Assembly (NCBI GenBank): GCA_964615375.1
Contig: CAZTOW010000111.1
Coordinates: 1-6,612 of the forward strand
Length of the DNA: 6,612 nt
From: CAZKWG01 sp964615375
GTDB lineage: Bacteria; Myxococcota_A; UBA796; CAZKWG01
Direction: 5' to 3'
Shown: one piece after another, positions 1-6,612 of the stretch
Position numbering within the stretch: position 1 is the first letter of the stretch
Layout of the letters: each line of letters opens with the position of its first letter
The notes under the pieces: generated by a model
What the model saw: the letters and a program-made list of their open reading frames with translations, nothing else
The model's database searches: none
What the model was told of the DNA's origin: nothing
Position numbers and translations under genes: made by a program

Positions 1-430
1 CCTACGCCTACGCGGAAATCCAACCCGAGAGAGGAGGTGACCCCTGGAATGTGGGTTGGACTGCGGCTACTCAGCCAGCGCGATCACCGAGCGCGTGTAC
101 GCAGGCAGCTCTGGGTACGGCATCCTGCTCTATACGGGTACGCCGGGCTCGGAGGGTAGCCTGGGCGGGCTGGTGGACATGGGAAAGAACATCGGTCGAG
201 CCCTGGAGCGGGCGCTGGACCTGGGCAGGCTGTGCTCCAACGACCCCGTCTGCGCTCAGCACGACCCGGCCGATCCACACGAGGAGCGCTTTCTGCACGG
301 CGCCGCCTGTCATGGCTGCCTGCTGATCGCCGAGACGTGCTGCGAACGACGGAACGAGCTGCTGGATCGCGCCCTGGTCGTGCCCACGGTCGCGACGCCG
401 GACGCGGCGTTCTTCCTGGATGCTCTGTGA
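1..430 (+). CDS. drmB: DrmB-like DUF1998 protein, C-terminal end, partial and apparently frameshifted
   Basis: DrmB is the DUF1998 partner of the DrmA helicase in the DISARM phage-defence system. The window enters the gene near its C-terminus. Positions 3-56 read in frame 3 as YAYAEIQPERGGDPWNVG. From about 56 the family-like sequence continues in frame 2: CGYSASAITERVY, GILLYTGTP, EGSLGGLV, then a cysteine cluster (codons at 233, 251, 308, 317, 338, 341) in LCSNDPVCAQH and GAACHGCLL, ending RALVVPT and a TGA at 428-430. The cysteines match the zinc-binding end of MrfA/DUF1998 proteins. Frame 2 has a TGA at 38-40, and frame 3 after 63 is meaningless and stops at 324-326, so neither frame alone carries the gene. 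It is either a broken gene or a sequence error. Assignment to DrmB rests on recognised motifs plus the drmC neighbour; another DUF1998 protein is possible but less likely. Confidence 0.82.
51..62 (+). other. Probable -1 frameshift site within drmB
   Basis: The coding signal moves from frame 3 to frame 2 within this short G-rich stretch (gtgggttggact). Adding one G, either to the ggg at 53-55 or to the gg at 58-59, rejoins DPWNVG to DCGYSAS as one open frame. This is seen directly. Whether it is a real mutation, a homopolymer-type sequencing error, or (less likely) programmed recoding cannot be told from the window. I see no canonical X-XXY-YYZ slippery heptamer with a following strong stem. 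Confidence 0.75.
427..430 (+). promoter_or_regulatory. GTGA stop/start overlap coupling drmB and drmC
   Basis: The drmB stop codon TGA (428-430) overlaps a GTG start (427-429) for drmC. No good Shine-Dalgarno sequence precedes the GTG, the best match being a weak GGA at 417-419. Translation of drmC therefore probably depends on ribosomes finishing drmB. A longer in-frame start as far up as 232 is open, but it would lie inside the drmB coding region and give residues unlike the family. Confidence 0.6.
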
Positions 431-1227
431 GCCACGCCTTTCAGCGACTCGGGCGTGCCGCGCTGGTCGGGCTGGCCGAAGCGCTCAGGTCTGGACGGCT
501 GGGACCGCCCTACCCCCGGGCCACCGTGACGCAGCATGTGCCCGAGGAGCAGGCGGACGGCGTCTGCCACGCTCTCACGGAGCTCACCACGGACGGGATG
601 GCGCCGCGCCACATCGCACGCGCGCTGAGCCTGCTCGCGGACGAGCGCTCGAACCAGCAGCGAATGGAGGACCGCGTCCAGCTCGTCTGGTCTCCCCCGG
701 AGTTCGATCGGGTCGACGCACGGGACACCGGGGTCGTCGTCAAGGATCTGTTCCGTATCGCCACGAGAGACGTGGTCATTGCCAGTTTCGCGCTGGATGA
801 GGGCCCGAAGGCACAGGCGCTGTTCGGCGAGCTGGCCGAGCGGATGGACGCGCAGGCGGAGCTGAGCGTCCGGATCTACGCCAACACCCATCGGCGCCAC
901 GGCGACGACACCCCCTCCGTCACGCTGGTGAGGCAGTTTGCACAGCGCATGCGGGACCAGACATGGCCGGGGCGCCGTTTGCCCGACATCTGGTACGATC
1001 CCCGCTCGCTGGAGCTCGATGGGAAACAACGCGCCGTGCTCCACGCCAAGTGTGTGGTCGTCGACCAGCGCTGGACACTGATGACCTCTGCCAACTTCAC
1101 TGAAGCCGCGCGAGAGCGAAACATCGAGGCGGGCCTCCTGCTGGACGACCCTCGGTTGGCCAGACGTGTGACACGCCAGTTCGAGGCCCTGATCGAAGCG
1201 GGTGCCCTAAGACCCTTATCCACATGA
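427..1227 (+). CDS. drmC: DrmC, DISARM phospholipase D-like protein
   Basis: This 266-residue protein is the PLD-superfamily member of DISARM. It is probably a nuclease-type accessory, since DrmC is reported as dispensable or of unclear role in tested systems. The first 90 or so residues are helical and charged (RLGRAALVGLAEAL, then ALTELTTDGM). A PLD domain follows, with a VVIASFAL strand and then the catalytic motif HAKCVVVD: His206, Lys208, Asp213. The usual downstream TSANFTEAARERNIEAGLL completes the site. Only one HxKxxxxD is present, so a two-site active centre would require a dimer, as in small bacterial PLD nucleases. The GTG start at 427 is chosen because it overlaps the drmB stop and gives the family-like length. 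No signal peptide or membrane segment is seen. The gene ends at TGA 1225-1227, 24 bases before the helicase gene. Confidence 0.88.
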   Translation: MSHAFQRLGRAALVGLAEALRSGRLGPPYPRATVTQHVPEEQADGVCHALTELTTDGMAPRHIARALSLLADERSNQQRMEDRVQLVWSPPEFDRVDARDTGVVVKDLFRIATRDVVIASFALDEGPKAQALFGELAERMDAQAELSVRIYANTHRRHGDDTPSVTLVRQFAQRMRDQTWPGRRLPDIWYDPRSLELDGKQRAVLHAKCVVVDQRWTLMTSANFTEAARERNIEAGLLLDDPRLARRVTRQFEALIEAGALRPLST

Positions 1228-1251
1228 GTATAGGATATTCCACGGTACCCC

Positions 1252-4200
1252 ATGGCAACCAGGCTGCCTTCCCACCTCGTCCCTCAGGCCAATGATCCCC
1301 AGCGCCTCATCGGGCTGGCACGGCACCTGGCGGCACACGGGGCCGACACGCTACCCGACGACTTCCGGGACGCCCGGGATCTGGCCTATTATCGCAGCGC
1401 GCTCCGAATCCTCGGCTGGGCTGATCACAACGACATCCCCACGCAGGCCGCCAGCGCACTCCTGGGCGAGGACCTGAAGCTGAGGCTGACCTTCCTCGCG
1501 GCCCTGGAAGCCAGTGAGCTTGGAAGGGCCTGGCTCTCCCATTCGGGGGCGGCGACCCTGGGCGAAGTAGACGCCGACGGTATCGAGGACATGCTGGAGG
1601 CGATCACAGATCTGTCGGCCAGCACCCGCGCGCGCCGCGCGAGCACGCTCAGGCGCTGGCTGTCCTGGTGTGCGGGCGAATCGAGCGTGCGCACGCAGCA
1701 GGACCTGTTCGGCCGACGTGAGCGCGCCTCGGAACCGGCTCGAGCCTGGCCAGACCCCACCCGCTTCCCACACAACGAGACCAGCCCTCGCGTCGGTCCT
1801 GTGGTGGAGGCGGACCTCGCGCGTGCAGGCGAGGCGTTGATCGTGGTCGGCTACGCCTCTCTGGATCGGATCATCCACCTGCTGGCCGCGAGGGACTACG
1901 GCGACGGCGCCGCGCTGCGCGTCCTGGTGGGCAACGAGCCCTTCGCCTCCCGACGCGATCTTGCCAGGCTGCCCTCGGATCGCCTCAGCGACGAGGTGCG
2001 GGACTACTGGCTGAGCCGCGGCATCAGCGTGCTGCAGGCGGGCGAGGTCGTGACGGCCCGCGACGCCCTGCTTCGTCACCCGGTCGAGATCCGGACGGCG
2101 CCGACGGACCGGGCCATCCACGCCAAGATCTACTGCACGAGCGCAGCGCTGACCTTGGGGTCGAGCAACTTCACGGCCAACGGCATGGGCCTGCAGGCCG
2201 AGGCGAACGCACGCTTTGCCCCGGACGATGAGCGATATCACGAGGCCCGCGAGCTGGCGGAGGGCTTATGGGATCTTGGAATCGATTATCGTGAAGGACT
2301 GCTGGCGCTGCTCGATCAGCTCGTACGCGCCGTCACCTGGCAGGAGGCGCTGGCGCGCGCGGCAGCGGAGGTGCTCGAGGGGGCATGGGCGCGCCGCTAC
2401 GTGCCCGCCGATGAGATCGACATCCTCGAACCTCCGCTTTGGCCTCACCAGCTACAAGGCATCTCCCAGGCCATCTGGGCCCTTCACAATCGGGGCAGCG
2501 TGCTGGTCGCCGACGCCACGGGCTCGGGGAAGACGCGCATGGGCGCCTGGCTGCTGCGCGCTGCCTTCGACCGACAGGTGCGCGCCGGACAGGGGCGGAG
2601 GGTCCAACCCGTCATTGTTGCACCTCCCCCCATCGTGCGCGCTTGGAGGGAGGGGCTGAACGAGTGCGGTCTGCGCTGGGAGGTGGACTCGCACGGGCCG
2701 CTGAGCAACACGAGCTCCGAGGCCCACGAACGCCTCGTGCGGGCCATCGCCGAGACCGAGCTGCTGGCCGTGGACGAGGCCCACAACTTCCTCAACAGCT
2801 CGCACCGCACGCATCGCCTTCGTACCCACTATGCTGACAACGCGGTCCTGTTCACGGCCACGCCCATCAACCGAGGTGCCGCAGACCTGCTGTCTCTGGT
2901 CGAGCTGCTCGGGCCGGACAACTTCCCGGACACGGCCCTGGAGACCTTGCAGAAGCTGATGCGGCTGAGACGTGGAGGCGCCGTCGGAGGAGAGGAGACC
3001 GACCGCGAAGAGATCCGCCAGCAGATACGCGCGTTCATGGTGCGGCGGACACGACGCGAGCTGAACCGTATCGTCGACGAGCGGCCGGATGCCTACCAGA
3101 TGCAAGGGCGTCGCGCGGCGCGCTATCCTCACCATCAGGCGGCCTACTACGATCTTCCGAGCTCTGACGCTGATCTTCGGGCCGCAGCACAGATCGTGGC
3201 GCTCGCTGACCAGCTGAAGGGCGTGGCCCGCCTGGGGACACGGCTGGCGCTCCCGCGGGCGCTCGCCATCGACGGTGTCACAGAGGAGGACTACCTTCGC
3301 CGCGTCGTGCGCAGCGTCGGCGCGCTCGCACGACACATGGTGATGGATTGCCTGAGATCGTCGCGGCTCGCCTTGTTCGAGCACATCCATGGGACCGCGG
3401 CGGCCATCACCGCGCTGGCTCCAGAGCTGGGCGCCAGCGTCAAGACACCAACCGGCGACACCCTGGCCACGCTCGCCGGCTGCGCAGGCCACCCCCCGGA
3501 GTGGGGCTTCGCCGATGCGCTTCGCGAGGCCGCGCCGCGCTGGGTCTACGATCCCGACGCGCACCAGGTGGCTTGCGAAGAAGATATCGAAATATACAGG
3601 CAGATCGCCGATCTCGTGGCCGGCATGTCGGACGCGCGAGAGCAGGCCAAGCTCGACCACCTGTCCGCGCTGCACGCACGCTGGGGCCTGGTGATCGCGT
3701 ACGACGCCCACCTCCTCTCCCTGGCGCTGTTCGAGTCCCGCCTCCGCGCGAAGCGGCTCCCCGTCAGCTTCTTCAGCGGCGAGGGTGGTGCTGGCGCCAA
3801 GCGGAAGGCCATGGCCCAACTCGGACTGCGATCCGGTACGGATCAGATGATCGCGCTCTGCACCGATGCATTCAGCGAAGGGATGAATCTGCAGAAAGCA
3901 TCTGTGGTCGTGCACCTGGACACGCCGACCGTCATCCGCACCGCCGAGCAGCGCGCCGGCCGCGTAGACCGCATGGACAGTCCGCACGACCAGGTCGAGA
4001 TCTGGTGGCCGCGCGATCCGCCCGGCTTCGCGCCGCGCAAGAAGGACCTGCTCCGGGAGAGGCATGAGGTCGTCAGCGACCTCATCGGGGCCAACCTCCA
4101 GATGCCAGACCAGGACGGCAGCGAAGCCCTCTCGGCAGAAGAGCTGGCTGGCGCCGCGGACCTCGAGCGGGAAGACCCGCGCGGTCTGTACGACGCGTTC

Positions 4201-4926
4201 CGCCCCGTCCGCGCGCTGATTGAGGAGGGAGGGCTGGTCGGGCCGACCATCTACCAGCGGATGCGCACGAGCCAGGCCGAGATCGTCGCCGCTGTCAGCC
4301 TGGTGCGCTCCGCGCGTCCGTGGGGCTTCTTCGCCGTGGGCGGTCTGGACCGCATCGCTCCGCGCTGGGTCTACCTGGACGGGCCGGAGGCGCGTCCGGT
4401 ACTGGACCTGGAGGTCATCTCCGAGCAGCTCCGCGCGCATCTGGGCCCCCAGACGGAGGCACACCCGCTGGACGATGCCGCCGGCGCCGTGATCGAGGCC
4501 TTTATCGCGCGCCTGCGGCAGTCGGAGCGCGAGCTGCTCCCCGAGCGGCGTCAGCGCGCGCTGAGGCTGGCGGATCGTGTGCTGCCGGAGTGGACGAAGG
4601 CTGCATTTCAACGAGGCGACATGCCGCGGGTCCGACTGCTGCAACGGATTCAACGTCTGCTCGCTACTCCGCCAGAGGAGCAGGAGCATCCCGACGCCCG
4701 CGGAGTCGCCGACGCCTGGCTCCACCTCATCCGGCCCACCCAACGCAGGGCCAAGGAGGAGGCCAGCCGAAGGCGGCGCCTGTGGAAGCTGGACGATCTC
4801 TACGCGCCGCTGATCGAGGCGCCCGTCGAGACCGCGCTGCTCGAGCGGGCCTTCGCCAGGATTCCGATGCTGGTCCCCGTGTCCGGCCGCGTGGTCGCCA
4901 TGATCGTCGGTGTTCCGGGTTCGTAG
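1252..4926 (+). CDS. PLD-like/SNF2 helicase fusion protein, DISARM-associated
   Basis: 1224 residues, probably a DNA-translocating ATPase. Residues 1-140 form a helical domain ending STRARRASTLRRWLSWC, a pattern also seen beside restriction and helicase modules. Residues about 184-335 are PLD-like, with HAKIYCTS (His290, Lys292, Ser297 where Asp is usual) and GSSNFTANGMG. Helicase motifs follow in order: WPHQLQ near 397-402, Walker A ATGSGKT (Lys427), DEAH 508-511, FTATP 534-538, MVRRTRREL, motif V SEGMNLQKAS 875-884 and motif VI QRAGRVDR 900-907. All key residues are present. About 300 further residues, charged and partly helical, match nothing I recognise. ATG 1252 is the first in-frame start after a TAG at 1231, with no good ribosome site. 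The position beside drmC suggests a DISARM role. DrmD is also a SNF2 helicase, but I do not recall a PLD domain in it, so no symbol is given. Confidence 0.88.
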   Translation: MATRLPSHLVPQANDPQRLIGLARHLAAHGADTLPDDFRDARDLAYYRSALRILGWADHNDIPTQAASALLGEDLKLRLTFLAALEASELGRAWLSHSGAATLGEVDADGIEDMLEAITDLSASTRARRASTLRRWLSWCAGESSVRTQQDLFGRRERASEPARAWPDPTRFPHNETSPRVGPVVEADLARAGEALIVVGYASLDRIIHLLAARDYGDGAALRVLVGNEPFASRRDLARLPSDRLSDEVRDYWLSRGISVLQAGEVVTARDALLRHPVEIRTAPTDRAIHAKIYCTSAALTLGSSNFTANGMGLQAEANARFAPDDERYHEARELAEGLWDLGIDYREGLLALLDQLVRAVTWQEALARAAAEVLEGAWARRYVPADEIDILEPPLWPHQLQGISQAIWALHNRGSVLVADATGSGKTRMGAWLLRAAFDRQVRAGQGRRVQPVIVAPPPIVRAWREGLNECGLRWEVDSHGPLSNTSSEAHERLVRAIAETELLAVDEAHNFLNSSHRTHRLRTHYADNAVLFTATPINRGAADLLSLVELLGPDNFPDTALETLQKLMRLRRGGAVGGEETDREEIRQQIRAFMVRRTRRELNRIVDERPDAYQMQGRRAARYPHHQAAYYDLPSSDADLRAAAQIVALADQLKGVARLGTRLALPRALAIDGVTEEDYLRRVVRSVGALARHMVMDCLRSSRLALFEHIHGTAAAITALAPELGASVKTPTGDTLATLAGCAGHPPEWGFADALREAAPRWVYDPDAHQVACEEDIEIYRQIADLVAGMSDAREQAKLDHLSALHARWGLVIAYDAHLLSLALFESRLRAKRLPVSFFSGEGGAGAKRKAMAQLGLRSGTDQMIALCTDAFSEGMNLQKASVVVHLDTPTVIRTAEQRAGRVDRMDSPHDQVEIWWPRDPPGFAPRKKDLLRERHEVVSDLIGANLQMPDQDGSEALSAEELAGAADLEREDPRGLYDAFRPVRALIEEGGLVGPTIYQRMRTSQAEIVAAVSLVRSARPWGFFAVGGLDRIAPRWVYLDGPEARPVLDLEVISEQLRAHLGPQTEAHPLDDAAGAVIEAFIARLRQSERELLPERRQRALRLADRVLPEWTKAAFQRGDMPRVRLLQRIQRLLATPPEEQEHPDARGVADAWLHLIRPTQRRAKEEASRRRRLWKLDDLYAPLIEAPVETALLERAFARIPMLVPVSGRVVAMIVGVPGS

Positions 4927-4986
4927 CTCACGGAAGAGCTCCGCTCGCCGCGGCTGCCAGCAGATACCCCATCACCTCGAGGAGCT
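4927..4986. other. Convergent intergenic gap
   Basis: Sixty bases separate the 3' ends of the helicase gene and the - strand WD40-ATPase gene. The only dyad I find pairs AGCTCC (4937-4942) with GGAGCT (4981-4986) across a 38-base loop and has no T tract, so it is not a convincing intrinsic terminator. The self-complementary GCCGCGGC inside is short. Termination here may be Rho-dependent. No RNA gene or ORF is apparent. Confidence 0.5.
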
Positions 4987-6612
4987 TCAGGCCTCCAACC
5001 GCCCCAGGTTGCGACGCAGCCAGTCCCAGAAGGGGCGATCATCGAGCCAGCCGGCTCGGGGATGAATCAGGCCGACGCGCTCCAGCTCCTCGCGAGCCGC
5101 GCGCCCGAGATCGGAGAGCAGCGGGAGGGACCTGGACTCGGCGGCCTGGAGCAGGCTGAGCAGGCGTGCCCGCACCTCAGCGGGCAGCTCCCGCCAACGG
5201 TTCATCAGGACCTCGTTCGGATCGGCCATCAGGCGCCGCTCGTAGAGGTCGATGACGCCGCGGCGCTCGACCAGCGCGAGGCGGCGATCCGCGCGCACGT
5301 CCTGTACCAGGGCGTGCCCCAACACCTGCAGGTAGTAGGGCCAGGTGCCCACCAGTTCGATCACCCAACGCGCGGTGGCATCCACGTTCTCCACGGCCTT
5401 GTCGGCCAGGCAGGCGCGGGCGGCGTCGGCGAAGAAGCGCACCGCGTCGGCCTCAGGCAGCGGCCCCAGGTCCAAGGCCGTGTAGTCGTTGCCGAAGCTG
5501 GCACCCGGCGTCCGGCTCGCCTGAATGAGCACCTGCCGCCAGTCGGCGTGCGAGCCTGCCAGAAGCACGGCCGCCGCCTCCTGGCCCGCGGCACGAAGCC
5601 AGGCGAACAAGCCCGCGTCGGCCTCGCGCAGGTAGCCGAGTTCGTCGAGCAGGAGCACAGGCGGCTCCCCACTGCGCCAGCGCTCCAGGAGCAGGGCGGC
5701 GGGCGCGGGGCGATCGGCCAGGTCGCCAGCGAGGCGACGCGCCAGGTCGTCCGCGCTGCGCGGAGGCGGCCCCTCCAACGAGCGTCGCAGGGCCCGGCCG
5801 CCGAGGCGACGCGCCAGCAGGTTGAGCAGCGAGGTCTTCCCGGCGCGCCGAGGCCCGAGCAGCGCGACCGGGCAGCGCCCATCGAGGAGGTCCAGAATCT
5901 CGGCGACGATATCCGCGCGCCCGGGAAGGGCTTCGACCTCGGCCAGCGCGCGGCCAGGAAAGAAGCGGAGAGGAGGCGACGAGGTGACGGCCCCAATCTG
6001 CTCCTGCGGCATGATCGGGAGGGCGGGTGACGCGGGAGCGTCCAATGGCGCGGCGCCCGTGGAACCATCCCAGGGGCGGTCGAAGCGCCAGCCATGGGCC
6101 TCGAGCACCAGCCGAGCATCAGGAACGGGGCGACCAGCCAGGGCTTCCGCGACCAGATCGGGACGGTGGAGCAGGCGGCGGAGGCCGGCGAGCGGAGTGT
6201 ACAGCACCGAGCCGGCAGAGCCAGGGACTGGGACCTCGAGGAGGAGCCAGCGGGCGTCAGGGTCAGAGGCGCTGAACCAGCCCAGAGGGGTTGTGGTGAG
6301 CCACCCCATGCGCAGCCCATACAAGGTCACGACCAGCGACCCGCGCGCGGCGTCCCAGACCCGCACCGTCCCGTCGTCCCCGCCGCTCAACACCCGCTCC
6401 CCGTCCGGCGACCAGCTCACGGACAACACACTCCCTTCGTGTCCGTCCAGGCGGGCCCGCTCCTGGCCGGTGGCGGCGTCCCAGACCCGCACCGTCCCGT
6501 CGTCCCCGCCGCTCAACACCCGCTCCCCGTCCGGCGACCAGCTCACGGACAACACACTCCCTTCGTGTCCGTCCAGGCGGGCCCGCTCCTGGCCGGTGGC
6601 GGCGTCCCAGAC
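4987..6612 (-). CDS. WD40-repeat AAA/STAND-like ATPase, 5' end outside window
   Basis: The frame is open from the window edge at 6612 to TGA at 4987-4989 (541 residues seen); the GTG at 6555 is only an internal Val codon of a repeat. Residues 1-84 are two identical WD40 blades (GHEGSVLSVSWSPDGERVLS, GGDDGTVRVWDAATGQ), and part of a third ends WDAARGSL. A linker follows with PLGWFSAS and HRPDLVAEALAGRP, typical of bacterial WD40 proteins just after the propeller. An AAA-type ATPase starts near 215: Walker A GPRRAGKTS (253-261, Lys259), Walker B PVLLLDELG (Asp323, Glu324), and a LLAGSH strand that suits sensor 1. The last 60 or so residues look like a winged helix (EELERVGLIHPRAGWL). The likely role is a sensor or signalling NTPase, perhaps in defence. 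The gene converges on the DISARM-like operon, so it is separately transcribed. The protein's partner and signal are unknown, and no effector domain is visible. Confidence 0.85.
   Translation of the reverse strand, partial: VWDAATGQERARLDGHEGSVLSVSWSPDGERVLSGGDDGTVRVWDAATGQERARLDGHEGSVLSVSWSPDGERVLSGGDDGTVRVWDAARGSLVVTLYGLRMGWLTTTPLGWFSASDPDARWLLLEVPVPGSAGSVLYTPLAGLRRLLHRPDLVAEALAGRPVPDARLVLEAHGWRFDRPWDGSTGAAPLDAPASPALPIMPQEQIGAVTSSPPLRFFPGRALAEVEALPGRADIVAEILDLLDGRCPVALLGPRRAGKTSLLNLLARRLGGRALRRSLEGPPPRSADDLARRLAGDLADRPAPAALLLERWRSGEPPVLLLDELGYLREADAGLFAWLRAAGQEAAAVLLAGSHADWRQVLIQASRTPGASFGNDYTALDLGPLPEADAVRFFADAARACLADKAVENVDATARWVIELVGTWPYYLQVLGHALVQDVRADRRLALVERRGVIDLYERRLMADPNEVLMNRWRELPAEVRARLLSLLQAAESRSLPLLSDLGRAAREELERVGLIHPRAGWLDDRPFWDWLRRNLGRLEA
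6361..6612 (-). repeat. Two perfect 126-bp tandem repeats coding WD40 blades
   Basis: Positions 6361-6486 and 6487-6612 are identical at every base by eye. Each encodes one 42-residue WD40 blade in frame. The shared sequence also extends 14 bases to the left (6347-6360), into the diverged last blade. The second copy ends exactly at the window edge, so the array very likely continues. Complete identity, including synonymous sites, points to recent duplication or gene conversion rather than selection on protein alone. Confidence 0.93.

Noticed and set aside
232..426. Longer drmC start at the upstream in-frame ATG
   Set aside because: The added residues come from the alternative frame of the drmB cysteine region and are Arg-rich nonsense. 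The GTG at 427 overlapping the drmB stop is far more natural.
310..1044. 244-codon open frame on the - strand
   Set aside because: Antisense to drmB and drmC, no domain, no ribosome site; a composition shadow.
1351..2241. 296-codon open frame on the - strand
   Set aside because: Antisense to the N-terminal and PLD part of the helicase; low-complexity Arg/Gly-rich product with no recognisable motif.
2452..4743. 763-codon open frame on the - strand
   Set aside because: It lies wholly opposite the helicase gene, whose ordered motifs are unmistakable. The antisense protein shows no domain, and long antisense frames are common in GC-rich genes.
4936..4987. Dyad in the convergent gap as a terminator
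   Set aside because: Only six base pairs with a 38-base loop and no T-run on either strand.
5062..6030. 322-codon open frame on the + strand
   Set aside because: Opposite the ATPase gene with its intact Walker A and B motifs; the product is Gln/Arg/Gly-rich without motifs.
6347..6612. Tandem repeats as a possible CRISPR array
   Set aside because: The repeats are directly adjacent 126-bp units without spacers and encode WD40 blades in frame.

Overview
The window is GC-rich throughout and gene-dense. It carries the downstream part of a phage-defence operon on the + strand and, convergent to it, part of a large WD40/ATPase gene on the - strand. The composition, the GTGA start/stop overlap and the near-identical bacterial WD40 repeats suggest a high-GC bacterium with a large genome. 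A myxobacterium-like or other repeat-protein-rich soil lineage would fit, but no gene in the window fixes the taxon.

Layout. (1) Positions 1-430: the C-terminal end of a DrmB-like (DUF1998) protein of the DISARM anti-phage system. Its frame is broken by an apparent one-base loss near 51-62. (2) 427-1227: DrmC, a phospholipase D-like protein with a clean HxKxxxxD motif, overlapping drmB by four bases. (3) 1252-4926: a 1224-residue protein that fuses a helical N-terminal domain and a second PLD-like domain to a complete SNF2-type helicase, with a long unassigned C-terminal region. (4) 4927-4986: a 60-base convergent intergenic gap with no convincing terminator. (5) 6612-4987, - strand: a partial gene with N-terminal WD40 repeats, a linker, and a C-terminal AAA/STAND-like ATPase with a probable winged helix. 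Its WD40 part contains two perfect 126-bp tandem copies that run off the window edge.

How it fits together. drmB and drmC are the known core partners of DISARM (with the DrmA helicase and a methyltransferase, neither visible here; they would be expected upstream). The downstream PLD-SNF2 protein is co-directional, only 24 bases away, and repeats the nuclease/helicase theme of the operon. It may replace or supplement DrmD, the SNF2 helicase of class 1 DISARM, which is described as lying at the other end of the operon. The convergent WD40-ATPase gene has its own promoter outside the window. It may be a separate defence or signalling gene in the same island.

The most interesting points are the drmB frameshift, the PLD-SNF2 fusion placed after drmC, and the reversed (sensor-first) order of the WD40-ATPase with freshly duplicated blades.
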